Assembly (NCBI RefSeq): GCF_016735615.1
Contig: NZ_JAERSF010000001.1
Location: forward strand, 248,001-312,000
Direction of reading: 5' to 3'
DNA: 64,000 bases
From: Flavobacterium tagetis
GTDB taxonomy: Bacteria; Bacteroidota; Bacteroidia; Flavobacteriales; Flavobacteriaceae
Part shown: piece after piece, positions 42,540 to 52,482 of the stretch
How positions within the stretch are numbered: the first letter of the stretch is position 1
Layout: each line of letters opens with the position of its first letter
Translations under genes and position numbers: made by a program
The notes under the pieces: generated by a model
The model's input: only the letters and a program-made list of their open reading frames with translations
What the model was told of the DNA's origin: nothing
The model's database searches: none

Positions 42540-43793
42540 TCAAACAATAAAATAATGATAAATCTGCTCCACTCCATAAATCACAAGCCCAATAACACCT
42601 CCAACCAAAGTTCCATTAATTCTTATATATTGAAGATCTTTTCCAATTTCTAATTCCAATTTTTCAGAAACCTCTTTTCCGTCCCAGCTTTTTACGGTTG
42701 ACGAAATCAAATCTCCAATTACTTTTTTATTATTCAAAAGCATCGAAAGCAAATCGTTTTTAATAAAACCATTTATTTTGTTAATCACAACAGGATCTTC
42801 TTTGATTCCGTTTCCAAAAGTCTGAATCAATCCAGCAATATTATTTTTAATGGAAGAATCATTACCTTTATTTAGATCATTGGTAATTGACAATTTAATT
42901 TCGTCCCAAATACTATTAATATAATCCTGAACCTCTTTCTTTCCAACAAAACCCAAAATCATATCGTTGATTTTTACTCTCATTTCTTCTGAGTTTTTTA
43001 CTTTTTCCAAGAAATTAAAAATGTATTCATCAATTTTTAGACGCACTGCGCTTTCAGGCTTTTTAGCTTCATTTAAAAAATCCTGTAAACCATTAAAAAC
43101 ACCTTCTGTAATACTTTTATCAGCCAACCCAAAGCTTAAAAGCGGGGTCGAAGCTTTTACTTTTTGCCTAATTAAATCTTTATTATTAGTTAATTCAGTG
43201 CTTATCACTTCAAGCAGATTCGTCAGCATCTGATTTTTTAAATTCCCTTTTTGCAAAGGTTCCAATGCCAATGCTACCCAATCGCCAAAATTTATTCCCT
43301 CTATTTTTTCCTTAAACTGAACCTGAATAAATCTTCTAACATCTTCATCTTTTATTGTTCTTAAAATTCCCGGAATAATATTTACAGCTACTGCATTGGC
43401 AATTTTATTTGCATTTTCTTCCTTCGAAAGCCAATCTGAAGCTTTGGTTGCAAAATTGAATTCGTCTAATTTTACTTCTAATTTTTCTCGGTCTAAAAAT
43501 TCCTCAGAAACAAAATTTCCTAAGTTCTCTCCTATTTCATTTTTCTTAGTCGGAATAATCGCTGTGTGCCAAATCGGGATTCCCATTGGATGACGAAAAA
43601 GTGCCACAACGGCAAACCAATCTGCAATTCCGCCAACCATTGCCGCCTCGCTAAAAGCTTGAAGTATTGGAATTTTGAAGTAAATTGCAATTATAAAAAG
43701 AAGCACCGCGAAACCCAAAAGCGACAAAGCAGTTGCTTTCATTTTTTTTAACGCTTTCACTTTAGCTATATCTTGATCAGTTGAAATTTCCAT
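42540..43793 (-). CDS. DUF445 family membrane protein
   Basis: 417 residues from the ATG at 43793; a GTG 17 codons upstream is disfavoured because that extension is not conserved-looking and begins close to a repeat. Two N-terminal membrane segments (LSLLGFAVLLFIIAIYF and the FSEAAMVGGIADWFAVVALF region) with the family motif GGIADWFAVVALFRHPMGIP, a long helical middle and one C-terminal membrane segment (GTLVGGVIGLVIYGVEQIYH). This matches DUF445 (E. coli YjiN-like) inner-membrane proteins of unknown function. Confidence 0.9.
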   Translation of the reverse strand: MEISTDQDIAKVKALKKMKATALSLLGFAVLLFIIAIYFKIPILQAFSEAAMVGGIADWFAVVALFRHPMGIPIWHTAIIPTKKNEIGENLGNFVSEEFLDREKLEVKLDEFNFATKASDWLSKEENANKIANAVAVNIIPGILRTIKDEDVRRFIQVQFKEKIEGINFGDWVALALEPLQKGNLKNQMLTNLLEVISTELTNNKDLIRQKVKASTPLLSFGLADKSITEGVFNGLQDFLNEAKKPESAVRLKIDEYIFNFLEKVKNSEEMRVKINDMILGFVGKKEVQDYINSIWDEIKLSITNDLNKGNDSSIKNNIAGLIQTFGNGIKEDPVVINKINGFIKNDLLSMLLNNKKVIGDLISSTVKSWDGKEVSEKLELEIGKDLQYIRINGTLVGGVIGLVIYGVEQIYHYFIV

Positions 43794-43853
43794 AATTATA
43801 AACATTTGCACTACTAATTTATGGCTTTTTTCTGAAAGCCTCACGAGTTATTA

Positions 43854-43964
43854 GCCACGAATTCACGAATTGCATCAAAACTTCACGTTTAAATTCTTTA
43901 TTAATGAAGTTTGTGAAATCCGATTTTTAAGATTTTTATTTGAGATAATTTGTGAATTCGTGGC
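43854..43964. repeat. GCCACGAATTCACGAATT inverted repeat
   Basis: Arms GCCACGAATTCACGAATT (43854-43871) and AATTTGTGAATTCGTGGC (43947-43964) pair at 17 of 18 positions across 75 bp. It lies between the divergent DUF445 and map genes and creates a spurious upstream extension of the map reading frame. Confidence 0.75.
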
Positions 43965-43999
43965 GAAAAAAAATTACATAAAAAATGAGATAAAAATTG

Positions 44000-44007
44000 T
44001 ACTTTTG
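44000..44007 (+). promoter_or_regulatory. -7 promoter element of map
   Basis: TACTTTTG matches TAnnTTTG and ends 21 nt before the ATG at 44029. This supports the shorter start for map. Confidence 0.55.
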
Positions 44008-44028
44008 CCAACTGAAAATGGAAAAAAT

Positions 44029-44847
44029 ATGATTATCCAAAAAACTAGAGAGGAAATAGAATTAATGCGCGAAAGTGCTTTAATCGTATCAAAAACATTA
44101 GGAATGATTGCTTCTGAAATTAAAGAAGGAGTTACAACATTATATCTTGACAAATTAGCCGAAGAATTTATTCGTGATCACGGTGCAGTTCCAAGTTTCC
44201 TTGGATTGTATGATTTCCCGAATTCACTTTGCATGAGTCCAAATGCTCAGGTTGTTCACGGTATTCCTAATAATACACCTCTAAAAAGCGGTGATGTTAT
44301 TTCGGTTGACTGCGGAGCTTTTAAAAATGGTTTCCACGGAGACCACGCTTACAGTTTCGAAATTGGAGAAGTTGCACCTGAAGTTAAAAAACTTTTACGC
44401 GTAACTAAAGAATCTCTTTACGTTGGAATTAGAGAATTTAAAGCTGGAAATCGCGTTGAAGATGTTGGAAATGCGATTCAAAAATATACTGAAGCTCACG
44501 GTTACGGAGTTGTTCGTGAATTGGTTGGACATGGTGTTGGGCAAAAAATGCACGAAGAACCAGAAATGCCAAACTACGGAAAACGTGGTCGTGGAAAACT
44601 TTTTGTTGAAGGAATGGTTGTAGCAATTGAACCTATGATCAACATGGGAACTAGAAACATTAAACAACTTAAAGACGGCTGGACAATCTTGACTGCTGAC
44701 GGAAAACCTAGCGCGCATTTTGAGCACGACGTAGCTTTAATTGATGGAAAACCTGAATTATTATCAACTTTCAAATACATCTACAAAGCTCTTGGAATTG
44801 AAAGCAATGAAGAAGATGAATTCAGACAAGTTCCGTTAATCGTATAA
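44029..44847 (+). CDS. map: Map, type I methionine aminopeptidase
   Basis: 272 residues from the ATG at 44029 (MIIQKTREEIELM), the standard N-terminus of the family; the frame remains open upstream to 43870, but that part is repeat DNA and lies ahead of the promoter. Metal ligands: Asp in VISVDCGAF, Asp in GFHGDHAYSF, His in ELVGHGVGQKMH, Glu in VAIEPMI and Glu in HFEHDVALI. It removes the initiator Met from nascent proteins. The methyltransferase gene starts 21 bp downstream. Confidence 0.96.
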   Translation: MIIQKTREEIELMRESALIVSKTLGMIASEIKEGVTTLYLDKLAEEFIRDHGAVPSFLGLYDFPNSLCMSPNAQVVHGIPNNTPLKSGDVISVDCGAFKNGFHGDHAYSFEIGEVAPEVKKLLRVTKESLYVGIREFKAGNRVEDVGNAIQKYTEAHGYGVVRELVGHGVGQKMHEEPEMPNYGKRGRGKLFVEGMVVAIEPMINMGTRNIKQLKDGWTILTADGKPSAHFEHDVALIDGKPELLSTFKYIYKALGIESNEEDEFRQVPLIV

Positions 44848-44868
44848 ATACAACCCCGAATCAAACCT

Positions 44869-45642
44869 GTGAAAAAACTATTTAAATTAGTCCTTAATAC
44901 AATCCCGCGTCCAATATTAATTCGTTTGAGTTATGTGGCGCGTCCAATTTTAGCTTTCTCTTTAAAAGGAGATAAATTTACAGATCCAATTGACGGAAAA
45001 AGTTTTAAATCGTTTTTGCCTTATGGATACGGAAAACAGCGTAACAATGTACTTTCACCAAGTACACTTTCTCTAGAAAGACACCGTTTGCTTTGGTTGT
45101 ATTTAAACGATCAGACTGATTTTTTTACAGCACCTAAAAAAGTATTGCATTTTGCTCCAGAACAAGCTTTCTATAAAAGATTTCGCAAGCAGAAAAACTT
45201 AGATTACACAACAACTGACTTACTTTCGCCACTGGCAGATGTAAAAGCAGATATTTGTAATTTGCCTTTCAAAGACAACGAATACGACGTTATTTTATGT
45301 AATCACGTTTTAGAGCATATTCCAGACGATACAAAAGCAATGCAGGAATTATTTCGTGTTTTAAAACCAGGCGGAATGGCAATTTTACAGATTCCTCAGG
45401 ATTTATCACGTGAAGTTACATTTGCCGATGATTCGATTACAGATCAAAAAGAGCGCGCTAAAATCTTCGGACAATACGATCACGTTCGTGTTTACGGACG
45501 CGATTATTTCGATAAATTAAGAAGTATTGGTTTTATTGTGATCGAAGAAGATTACACTAATAAAATTGCACCAGAATTGGTTGAAAAATACTGTTTAGCA
45601 AAAGGCGAAATTATCCCGCTTTGCTTTAAACAGGAAAACTAA
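44869..45642 (+). CDS. Class I SAM-dependent methyltransferase
   Basis: 257 residues with GTG start, 21 bp after map. Methyltransf_11-like core in the C-terminal half: VLHFAPEQAFYKRF, TTDLLSPLADVKADICNLPF, DVILCNHVLEHIPDD and ELFRVLKPGGMAILQIPQD. The first SAM loop is unusual (HFAPE rather than a Gly-rich GxGxG). A basic N-terminal segment without a clear signal. Substrate unknown; probably cotranscribed with map. Confidence 0.88.
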   Translation: MKKLFKLVLNTIPRPILIRLSYVARPILAFSLKGDKFTDPIDGKSFKSFLPYGYGKQRNNVLSPSTLSLERHRLLWLYLNDQTDFFTAPKKVLHFAPEQAFYKRFRKQKNLDYTTTDLLSPLADVKADICNLPFKDNEYDVILCNHVLEHIPDDTKAMQELFRVLKPGGMAILQIPQDLSREVTFADDSITDQKERAKIFGQYDHVRVYGRDYFDKLRSIGFIVIEEDYTNKIAPELVEKYCLAKGEIIPLCFKQEN

Positions 45643-45751
45643 TTTTTCACCATATAAGTTCATTTAATAAAGAGTTTTCAAAATACTAGATTTGAAAACT
45701 CTTTATTTTTTGCCCAATTCCCAAATATAAGCCTAACCAAATCCCTAAATC

Positions 45752-48655
45752 TTGGAACCTACAAAATCATTTCAGTTCTGTTTTGACATCAGTTTGGAAA
45801 AAAATCTGAATGTCTATATTCCAACTGCATACATTGTTGAGAATACTAATGAAATCAAATATTTAGATAAAAAAGCAAGTCCCGATGTACTTGAAAGTTT
45901 CGGAATCACTTTTGACAGTCTAGATTCCAACTCAAAAAGAATATTAACGGCTTGCGATTCTCTTAAACCTGAATTTATTTTTAAAAAATTCGGCGCTAAA
46001 ATTAGATCAGCCAAAACAATTGCTGATTTACAGAAAGATTCAAAAATTAAATTTGCTATTCGTCAACATTTAAAATTCAATCTAAGTTCGTTTTACGATT
46101 TAATTGTAAAAGAACAATTTCCTCTATCTTTAAACCTCGGCCCTGAAAAAGATTTTTACCGTTCAAGAGTCAGTATCGAACCACTTGATTTTGAGCCACA
46201 GATTCAATTTGATAAGCATGCCGAAGGAATTACTTATACACTTTCTTTAAAAGAAAATGAAACCACTTTTTCTCCAATGGATATCAAGGCAGAAATTCTT
46301 TTGGATGAACCAGGCTGGCTGATCATTAATAAAAAATTAGGACAGCTAAAAGAGTTGAACTCTAAAAAACTAATGCCTTTTTTAAAGAAAAAATCTATTG
46401 AAATACCATCAAAATTAGTTGATGACTACTTCAAGAGTTTTATTCCTCAAATCGCAAAGAAAATTGATATTGAGGCGACAGGTTTTGAGATTGAACTTCG
46501 TGACAAAATTATTTCTTGCACCATTCAGCCAATTCATGATTTCTTCAAAAACTGCTATTATCTCAATCTTTATTTTGATTATAATGGATATTCATTTGAT
46601 GCGAGCAAAAATAAAAAAACACATTCTTTTGTCGATTTCAGTGTTGCCAATGAACCTAAAATAATTCAGTTTAAAAGAAATCCTGACGAAAGTTTATATA
46701 TTGATAAATTGAATGAAATTGGTTTAACCAAAATCAAAAACGAATTATTTGGATTAAATTCAGAAGCTGAAAACACAGATCCTTTCATCAATATTCAGCT
46801 TATTATTGATCATAAAGAAGAACTGAAAAGTTTAGGTTTTACTATTGAAAACCTAAAACTGGAAAGTAAAGAAATCATCACTGAAAGCCATACTATTTCT
46901 GCTTCAAAAGAAACAGTTGGCGATTGGTTTGACATTAAAATAATAATTACCGTTGGAAATTATAAAATCAATTTCAGCGAAATTATTCCGAATATAAAAA
47001 GCAAAGAAAGACTTTTTGCATTGCCTGACGGAAACTACTTTTTGATTCCGTTAGAATGGTTTAGCAAATATGGTTCTTTGGCAAAGCTGGCAAAAACAGA
47101 AAATGGCGTTCTTTTGTTGCGTAAAAGCAATTTTACTGCTCTGGACGGAATTTCAGAAATTGACAGTGATTTAGATCAAATTCATCAAGCTGAATTTACA
47201 GGTTCTGACTTAATAAAAGCAACTTTAAGACCGTATCAAGTTGATGGAGTAAAATGGCTTTTAGGACATTTTAATTCCAATATGGGTGCGTGTCTTGCTG
47301 ACGATATGGGACTTGGAAAAACGTTGCAAACTTTATCTGTTTTGGTTTCTGTACAAGAACAATTAGGTTTTACTACCAAAACCACCAATTTTGATTTGTT
47401 TGCCAACGAAACTACTATTGAAAGAGAACCGCTAAAGGCCTTGATTGTTTTACCTTCTTCATTGGTTTTTAACTGGTTTAATGAAGCTGGAAAATTCACT
47501 CCACACTTTTCAAAAATGCAATATGTTGGTAACGATAGGAAATCTTTAGCAAGCAGAATCAATTCGACCGATTTGATTTTCACAAGTTACAGCATCATTC
47601 ATCGTGATATTTCCATTTTAGAAAAATACGATTTCCGTTATCTAATTTTGGACGAAAGCCAATACATCAAAAACAAAAATTCTAAGATTTTTAAAGCCAT
47701 AAATAAAATCAGTACAGGTCATAAAATTGCCTTGAGCGGTACACCAATCGAAAATTCGCTTGACGATTTATGGTCGCAAATGCAGTTTATCAATCCTGAG
47801 ATTTTGGGCAGTTATGCTTTTTTCATGGAAAATTTCAAAAATCCGATTGAGAAAAAGCAAAATGAAGAAGTTTTAGCAGAATTAAAAAATCTTATTCAGC
47901 CTTATATTTTAAGACGCACAAAGGAACAGGTTTTAAAAGATTTACCAGAATTAACCGAGCAGATTTACTATTGTGACATGGATCCTGAACAGGAAAAATT
48001 ATACGAGAAAGAAAAATCTAAGGCTCGTAATTTCTTGCTTAAAACTGATGGATCTCCTGATAAAATTAGTATTATTAATACTTTGATGAAATTACGCCAA
48101 TTGAGTAATCACCCGAAAATGGTTGATCAAGAATCTGAAGTTGATTCTGGAAAATTCATTGCGGTTACTAATTATTTAGAAAACTTAGTAAAAGCAAAAC
48201 AGAAAGTCATCATTTTCAGTTCATTTGTCACCAATTTGAATTTCTATACCGATTGGTGTAAAGAAAACAAAATTGAGTTCTGCGAAATTACAGGTGAAAC
48301 TCCAGCAGATAAGAGAGAACAGCAAGTTAAAATGTTTCAAGAAAAAGAAAATCCGCTCTTATTCTTTATTTCTCTTAAAGCGGGAGGTGTTGGTCTAAAT
48401 ATTACAAAAGCCTCTTATGTTTTATTCTTAGATCCTTGGTGGAATCCTTTCGCAGAAAAACAAGGTGTTGCGCGTGCGCATAGAATTGGACAGTTGAATA
48501 AAGTTAATGTGATTCGTTTTATTTCTAAAAATACAGTTGAAGAAAAAATTATCAAACTTCAAGAAAACAAAAAATTATTGTCTGATTCTCTTTTAGAGGA
48601 AAGTTACATCAATGATGAAATTGAAGGCAACTTAGAATATATTCTGGGCTCGTAA
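45752..48655 (+). CDS. SNF2-family DEAD/DEAH box helicase
   Basis: 967 residues if it begins at the TTG at 45752 (MEPTKSFQFCFDIS); no ATG exists nearby in frame, so TTG looks real. A large N-terminal region (about 1-480) of unknown function precedes the SNF2 ATPase core: DDMGLGKTLQTL (Walker A Lys523), LILDESQYIKN, LSGTPIENSLDDLW, then the helicase C domain with GGVGLNITKASYVLF and GVARAHRIGQ. Bacterial SNF2 (HepA/RapA-like) proteins remodel RNA polymerase or nucleoprotein. No zinc-finger SWIM motif seen. Nothing in the neighbourhood suggests a defence island. Confidence 0.92.
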   Translation: MEPTKSFQFCFDISLEKNLNVYIPTAYIVENTNEIKYLDKKASPDVLESFGITFDSLDSNSKRILTACDSLKPEFIFKKFGAKIRSAKTIADLQKDSKIKFAIRQHLKFNLSSFYDLIVKEQFPLSLNLGPEKDFYRSRVSIEPLDFEPQIQFDKHAEGITYTLSLKENETTFSPMDIKAEILLDEPGWLIINKKLGQLKELNSKKLMPFLKKKSIEIPSKLVDDYFKSFIPQIAKKIDIEATGFEIELRDKIISCTIQPIHDFFKNCYYLNLYFDYNGYSFDASKNKKTHSFVDFSVANEPKIIQFKRNPDESLYIDKLNEIGLTKIKNELFGLNSEAENTDPFINIQLIIDHKEELKSLGFTIENLKLESKEIITESHTISASKETVGDWFDIKIIITVGNYKINFSEIIPNIKSKERLFALPDGNYFLIPLEWFSKYGSLAKLAKTENGVLLLRKSNFTALDGISEIDSDLDQIHQAEFTGSDLIKATLRPYQVDGVKWLLGHFNSNMGACLADDMGLGKTLQTLSVLVSVQEQLGFTTKTTNFDLFANETTIEREPLKALIVLPSSLVFNWFNEAGKFTPHFSKMQYVGNDRKSLASRINSTDLIFTSYSIIHRDISILEKYDFRYLILDESQYIKNKNSKIFKAINKISTGHKIALSGTPIENSLDDLWSQMQFINPEILGSYAFFMENFKNPIEKKQNEEVLAELKNLIQPYILRRTKEQVLKDLPELTEQIYYCDMDPEQEKLYEKEKSKARNFLLKTDGSPDKISIINTLMKLRQLSNHPKMVDQESEVDSGKFIAVTNYLENLVKAKQKVIIFSSFVTNLNFYTDWCKENKIEFCEITGETPADKREQQVKMFQEKENPLLFFISLKAGGVGLNITKASYVLFLDPWWNPFAEKQGVARAHRIGQLNKVNVIRFISKNTVEEKIIKLQENKKLLSDSLLEESYINDEIEGNLEYILGS

Positions 48656-48730
48656 TTGTTAAACCCAATAGATTGGCATCTTTTTCGTTGTATAAAATTG
48701 TTATATTTACAAATCTTACAACGAAATACG

Positions 48731-49984
48731 ATGCCAAAATTTTTATATTCAAGCTTTATATTCCTTTTTATTTTCACTTTAGCGAAAGCTCAAGAAAAAG
48801 AAATCGATCCTCCTTATAACATCAAAACTGTTTCTTTTATTCAGAATGGCAGTAATGTTCCGCCAATTTTCGAATTAGGTTCTCCATTTACCTTTCAATT
48901 TGATGATTTATTTGGTAATGAAGCTAATTATTACTTTGAAGTTATTCATTGCGATTACAACTGGTTTCCGACAGATATTCCAAAAACGGACTATATTCTT
49001 GGAATGGATAATCAGAGAATTACAGATTTTTCTAATTCGTTCAATACACTGCAAGTATACACGCATTATAGACTTTCTTTTCCAAATCAGTTTACGCAGC
49101 TACTGAAACTTTCTGGTAATTACATGCTGCGAATTCTAAATGAAGATAGAGAACTCGTTTTCTCAAGAAAATTTATATTGCATGAAAATCATTGTACCGT
49201 TGGAGTACAAGTAAAAAGGAGTCGTAATCTGAGTAATATTGATTACAAACAGAATTTAGATTTTGCTATTTTATCCAATGATATTGCATTTCAAACCCCA
49301 TTGCAAAATGTAAAAGTTCTTCTACTGCAAAACGGAAACTTTCATACTGAGATAAAAAATATTGTTCCTCAATATACAATTGGCAATCAGCTAGTTTATA
49401 AATATGATAAAGAAACCCAGTTTTGGGGAGGAAATGAGTTTTTATATTTTGAAAACAAAGATATTAGAGCAGCCAATAATAATGTTGCCAAAATAGGTTC
49501 AAACAATGATATCTACAATGCGTTTTTATACACAAATGCCGCAAGGGGAAATCAGATTTATACAAATTATGAAGATGTAAATGGAAATTTTGTTGTTAAG
49601 AACATAAACGGTTCTAACAATGATATTGAAGCCGATTATGCTTGGGTTTATTTTACACTCTCTGCTCCTGCTTTTAGAATGAACAAAGACATTTATATTA
49701 CTGGAATGTTTAACAACTACAGCCTTTCTCCAGAATACAAAATGGATTACAACAATGACAAAGGAGTTTTTGAAAAAGCCATTATGATCAAGCAAGGTTT
49801 TACTAATTTTCAGTATACCGTTGCAGATAAAAAAGGCGTCGTTGATTTTGAAAATGCCATTGACGGAAACTTTTATCAGACTGAAAACGAGTACACCATC
49901 TTGGTGTATTATAAAGAAGCAACCGATCGTTATCAGCGTGTAATTGGAAAAGGAAATGCAAACTCTATCAATATAGTCAATTAA
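48731..49984 (+). CDS. Type IX secretion system plug protein (DUF5103)
   Basis: 417 residues from ATG 48731, which begins a good signal peptide (MPKFLYSSFIFLFIFTLAKA, then QEKEIDPPYNIKTV). The HCDYNWFPTDIPKTDYILGM, NTLQVYTHYRLSFPN and SGNYMLRILNEDRELVFSRK segments match DUF5103, identified as the periplasmic plug of the SprA translocon of the type IX secretion system. Fits with gldB/gldC and gliding biology. Standing alone between the SNF2 gene and apaG. A TTG 25 codons upstream is not a credible start. Confidence 0.9.
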   Translation: MPKFLYSSFIFLFIFTLAKAQEKEIDPPYNIKTVSFIQNGSNVPPIFELGSPFTFQFDDLFGNEANYYFEVIHCDYNWFPTDIPKTDYILGMDNQRITDFSNSFNTLQVYTHYRLSFPNQFTQLLKLSGNYMLRILNEDRELVFSRKFILHENHCTVGVQVKRSRNLSNIDYKQNLDFAILSNDIAFQTPLQNVKVLLLQNGNFHTEIKNIVPQYTIGNQLVYKYDKETQFWGGNEFLYFENKDIRAANNNVAKIGSNNDIYNAFLYTNAARGNQIYTNYEDVNGNFVVKNINGSNNDIEADYAWVYFTLSAPAFRMNKDIYITGMFNNYSLSPEYKMDYNNDKGVFEKAIMIKQGFTNFQYTVADKKGVVDFENAIDGNFYQTENEYTILVYYKEATDRYQRVIGKGNANSINIVN

Positions 49985-50063
49985 AACAATGTTAAGGTTT
50001 TAGATTAAACGATTTTTTTTCGTAGCTTTGCCACTATAACACTCACATATATACGGCGTTAGT

Positions 50064-50450
50064 ATGGTTTCTCAAATTACACGAGGCATAAAAATATCTG
50101 TTTTGACTAGTTTTGAAGGTACATACTTCAAGAACTACAAGATTCATTTTGCTTTTAGCTACGTAGTTACCATCGAAAATCATAGTAAAGATTCTGTACA
50201 GTTAACTTCTCGCCACTGGGAGATTTTTGATTCTTTAAATGATTTAGAAGTTGTAGATGGCGAAGGTGTAATTGGTAAAAAACCAGTTTTAAAACCTGGC
50301 GAAAACCATACTTACAGTTCTGGCTGTTTATTATCGTCTCCTTATGGCGCAATGAAAGGTCATTTCAATATGATCAATTTTACTACTACAAAAACATTCA
50401 AAGTAATTGTTCCTACTTTTAGAATGTGTGCTCCTTTTGCATTAAATTAA
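50064..50450 (+). CDS. apaG: ApaG (CorD) family protein
   Basis: 128 residues, single fibronectin-III-like ApaG domain: FAFSYVVTIENHSKDSVQLT, RHWEIFDSLNDLEVVDGEGV, PVLKPGENHTYSSGC and MKGHFNMIN. ApaG is associated with Co2+/Mg2+ efflux and Ap4A levels in enterobacteria; the mechanism is unresolved. Cytoplasmic. Starts at ATG 50064. Confidence 0.94.
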   Translation: MVSQITRGIKISVLTSFEGTYFKNYKIHFAFSYVVTIENHSKDSVQLTSRHWEIFDSLNDLEVVDGEGVIGKKPVLKPGENHTYSSGCLLSSPYGAMKGHFNMINFTTTKTFKVIVPTFRMCAPFALN

Positions 50451-50496
50451 GATATAGTTTACAACTATTGCTTTTATCGTTATCTTAATCATAAAA

Positions 50497-50530
50497 TTGT
50501 CAATTTATTAATTTATCCTTTGTACTTTTG
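50497..50530 (+). promoter_or_regulatory. Promoter of pruA
   Basis: TTG (50497-50499), 23-bp spacer, TACTTTTG (50523-50530). The leader to the ATG at 50604 is about 65 nt. Confidence 0.55.
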
Positions 50531-50603
50531 TGCAACGTTAGATTATTCGTAACAAAACAAATCGTCTAACTTTAAATTGTCTAATTCACAAATTTTAAAT
50601 AAC

Positions 50604-52229
50604 ATGCTTAAAGGATTTTTCCATGTACCAAAAGCGGTAAACGAGCCTGTAAAGAGCTACGCACCAAACTCACCAGAAAAAGCTGCTGTTCAAGCCGCTT
50701 ATACCACAATGTGGAATTCTCAAATTGACGTTCCTTTATATATTGGAAGCGAAGAAATTAGAACTGGAAATACAAGAAACATTATAGCACCTCACGATCA
50801 CCAACACGTAGTTGGAAAATATCATTTAGCTGAAAAACAACATATCGAAAAAGCAATTGCAAATGCACTTGAATCAAGAAAAGCATGGGCAAACTTAGCA
50901 TGGGAACAGCGTGCTGCTATTTTCTTAAAAGCTGCTGAACTTATCGCTGGACCATACAGAGCTCGTATTAACGCTGCAACAATGATTGGTCAATCTAAAA
51001 ATATTCACCAAGCAGAAATTGATGCTTCTTGCGAATTAATCGACTTTTTACGTTACAATGTTGAGTTTATGACTCAAATCTACAACGATCAACCAAAATC
51101 AGATTCATCTGTTTGGAACCGTGTAGAGTACAGACCATTAGAAGGTTTTGTTTACGCTATTACTCCTTTCAACTTTACTGCAATCGCTGCAAACCTTCCT
51201 GCAAGTGCTGCAATGATGGGTAACGTTGTGGTTTGGAAACCAAGTGATAGTCAAGTATTTTCTACAAAAATCATTTTAGAAGTTTTCAAAGAAGCTGGAG
51301 TTCCTGACGGAGTTATCAACGTAGTTTTTGGAGATGCTTTAATGATTACTGATACTGTTTTAGCTAGCCGTGATTTTGCTGGTGTTCACTTTACAGGATC
51401 AACCCATGTATTTAAAGATATTTGGGCTAAAATTGGTGCAAACATTCAAAACTACAAAACGTACCCAAGAATCGTTGGTGAAACTGGAGGTAAAGATTTT
51501 ATCATTGCTCATCCAAGCGCAAACGTAAAACAAGTGGTTACAGGAATTACTCGTGGAGCTTTCGAATTCCAAGGGCAAAAATGTTCTGCTGCTTCTAGAG
51601 CTTATATTCCACAAAGTTTATGGCCATCTGTAAAAGAGCAATTAATTGCTGATGTAAAATCTATGAAAATGGGTTCTCCAGAAGATTTTGGAAACTTTAT
51701 TACAGCAGTTATCCACGAAGGTTCTTTTGATAAATTAGCTAGTTATATTGATCAAGCTAAAAAAGATGCTGACGCAGAAATTATCGTTGGAGGAAATTAT
51801 GATAAATCTGTAGGTTACTTTATTGAGCCAACAGTTATTGTAACTACAAACCCAAAATATACTACAATGGAAACTGAGTTGTTCGGACCAGTTATCACGA
51901 TCTATGTTTACGAAGATACTAAATGGGAAGAAACTCTTGAATTAGTAGATACTACTTCTGAGTACGCTTTAACAGGAGCTGTATTCAGCCAAGATCGTTA
52001 TGCTATTGAAGTAGCGACAACTAAATTACAAAACTCTGCTGGTAACTTCTACATTAATGATAAACCAACTGGAGCAGTTGTAGGAATGCAACCATTTGGT
52101 GGAGCAAGAGCTTCTGGAACTAACGACAAAGCAGGTTCTGCATTAAACTTGTTACGTTGGGCTTCTCCAAGAACTATCAAAGAAACTTTTGTAACGCCAG
52201 AAGATTACAGATATCCTTTCTTAGGTTAA
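50604..52229 (+). CDS. pruA: PruA, L-glutamate gamma-semialdehyde (P5C) dehydrogenase
   Basis: 541 residues from ATG 50604 (MLKGFFHVPKAVNEPVKSY), the usual start for Bacteroidetes PruA; a TTG nine codons upstream is weaker. Aldehyde dehydrogenase fold: NFTAIAANLPA, HFTGST, catalytic Glu in GETGGKDF and catalytic Cys in GQKCSAASRAY. It oxidises P5C/glutamate semialdehyde to glutamate with NAD+, the second step of proline catabolism. No proline dehydrogenase gene in the window. A strong terminator follows. Confidence 0.95.
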   Translation: MLKGFFHVPKAVNEPVKSYAPNSPEKAAVQAAYTTMWNSQIDVPLYIGSEEIRTGNTRNIIAPHDHQHVVGKYHLAEKQHIEKAIANALESRKAWANLAWEQRAAIFLKAAELIAGPYRARINAATMIGQSKNIHQAEIDASCELIDFLRYNVEFMTQIYNDQPKSDSSVWNRVEYRPLEGFVYAITPFNFTAIAANLPASAAMMGNVVVWKPSDSQVFSTKIILEVFKEAGVPDGVINVVFGDALMITDTVLASRDFAGVHFTGSTHVFKDIWAKIGANIQNYKTYPRIVGETGGKDFIIAHPSANVKQVVTGITRGAFEFQGQKCSAASRAYIPQSLWPSVKEQLIADVKSMKMGSPEDFGNFITAVIHEGSFDKLASYIDQAKKDADAEIIVGGNYDKSVGYFIEPTVIVTTNPKYTTMETELFGPVITIYVYEDTKWEETLELVDTTSEYALTGAVFSQDRYAIEVATTKLQNSAGNFYINDKPTGAVVGMQPFGGARASGTNDKAGSALNLLRWASPRTIKETFVTPEDYRYPFLG

Positions 52230-52277
52230 TCCAATTTAAAATTTCAGGTTTAAAAGTTGTAAATCTGACTTTATATA

Positions 52278-52310
52278 AAAAAGCCGATCCTCTTTGAAGA
52301 TCGGCTTTTT
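52278..52310 (+). terminator. Terminator of pruA
   Basis: AAAAAGCCGATC and GATCGGCTTTTT form a 12-bp stem with a 9-nt loop, 49 bp after the stop codon. Confidence 0.93.
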
Positions 52311-52482
52311 TACTTACAACAATGTTTTTGTAATATTTTTCTTATTTATTTAAAAATCAATGCTTTAAAAGTTTTAAATACCTTATTTTGACACTTTAAA
52401 AACTTTTTGTTCCCTTTCAAAAAAAACCATCCTCCTACTTTTGCTTCAACATTAAAAGTTAGAATAAATTAACAGCATAAGT

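Noticed and set aside
43870..44028. N-terminal extension of methionine aminopeptidase
   Set aside because: The extension lies in an inverted repeat and ahead of the -7 promoter box; the family N-terminus begins at 44029.
45752..48655. Defence island centred on the SNF2 helicase
   Set aside because: Neighbours are map, a methyltransferase, the T9SS plug gene and apaG; no nuclease, restriction or phage genes accompany it.
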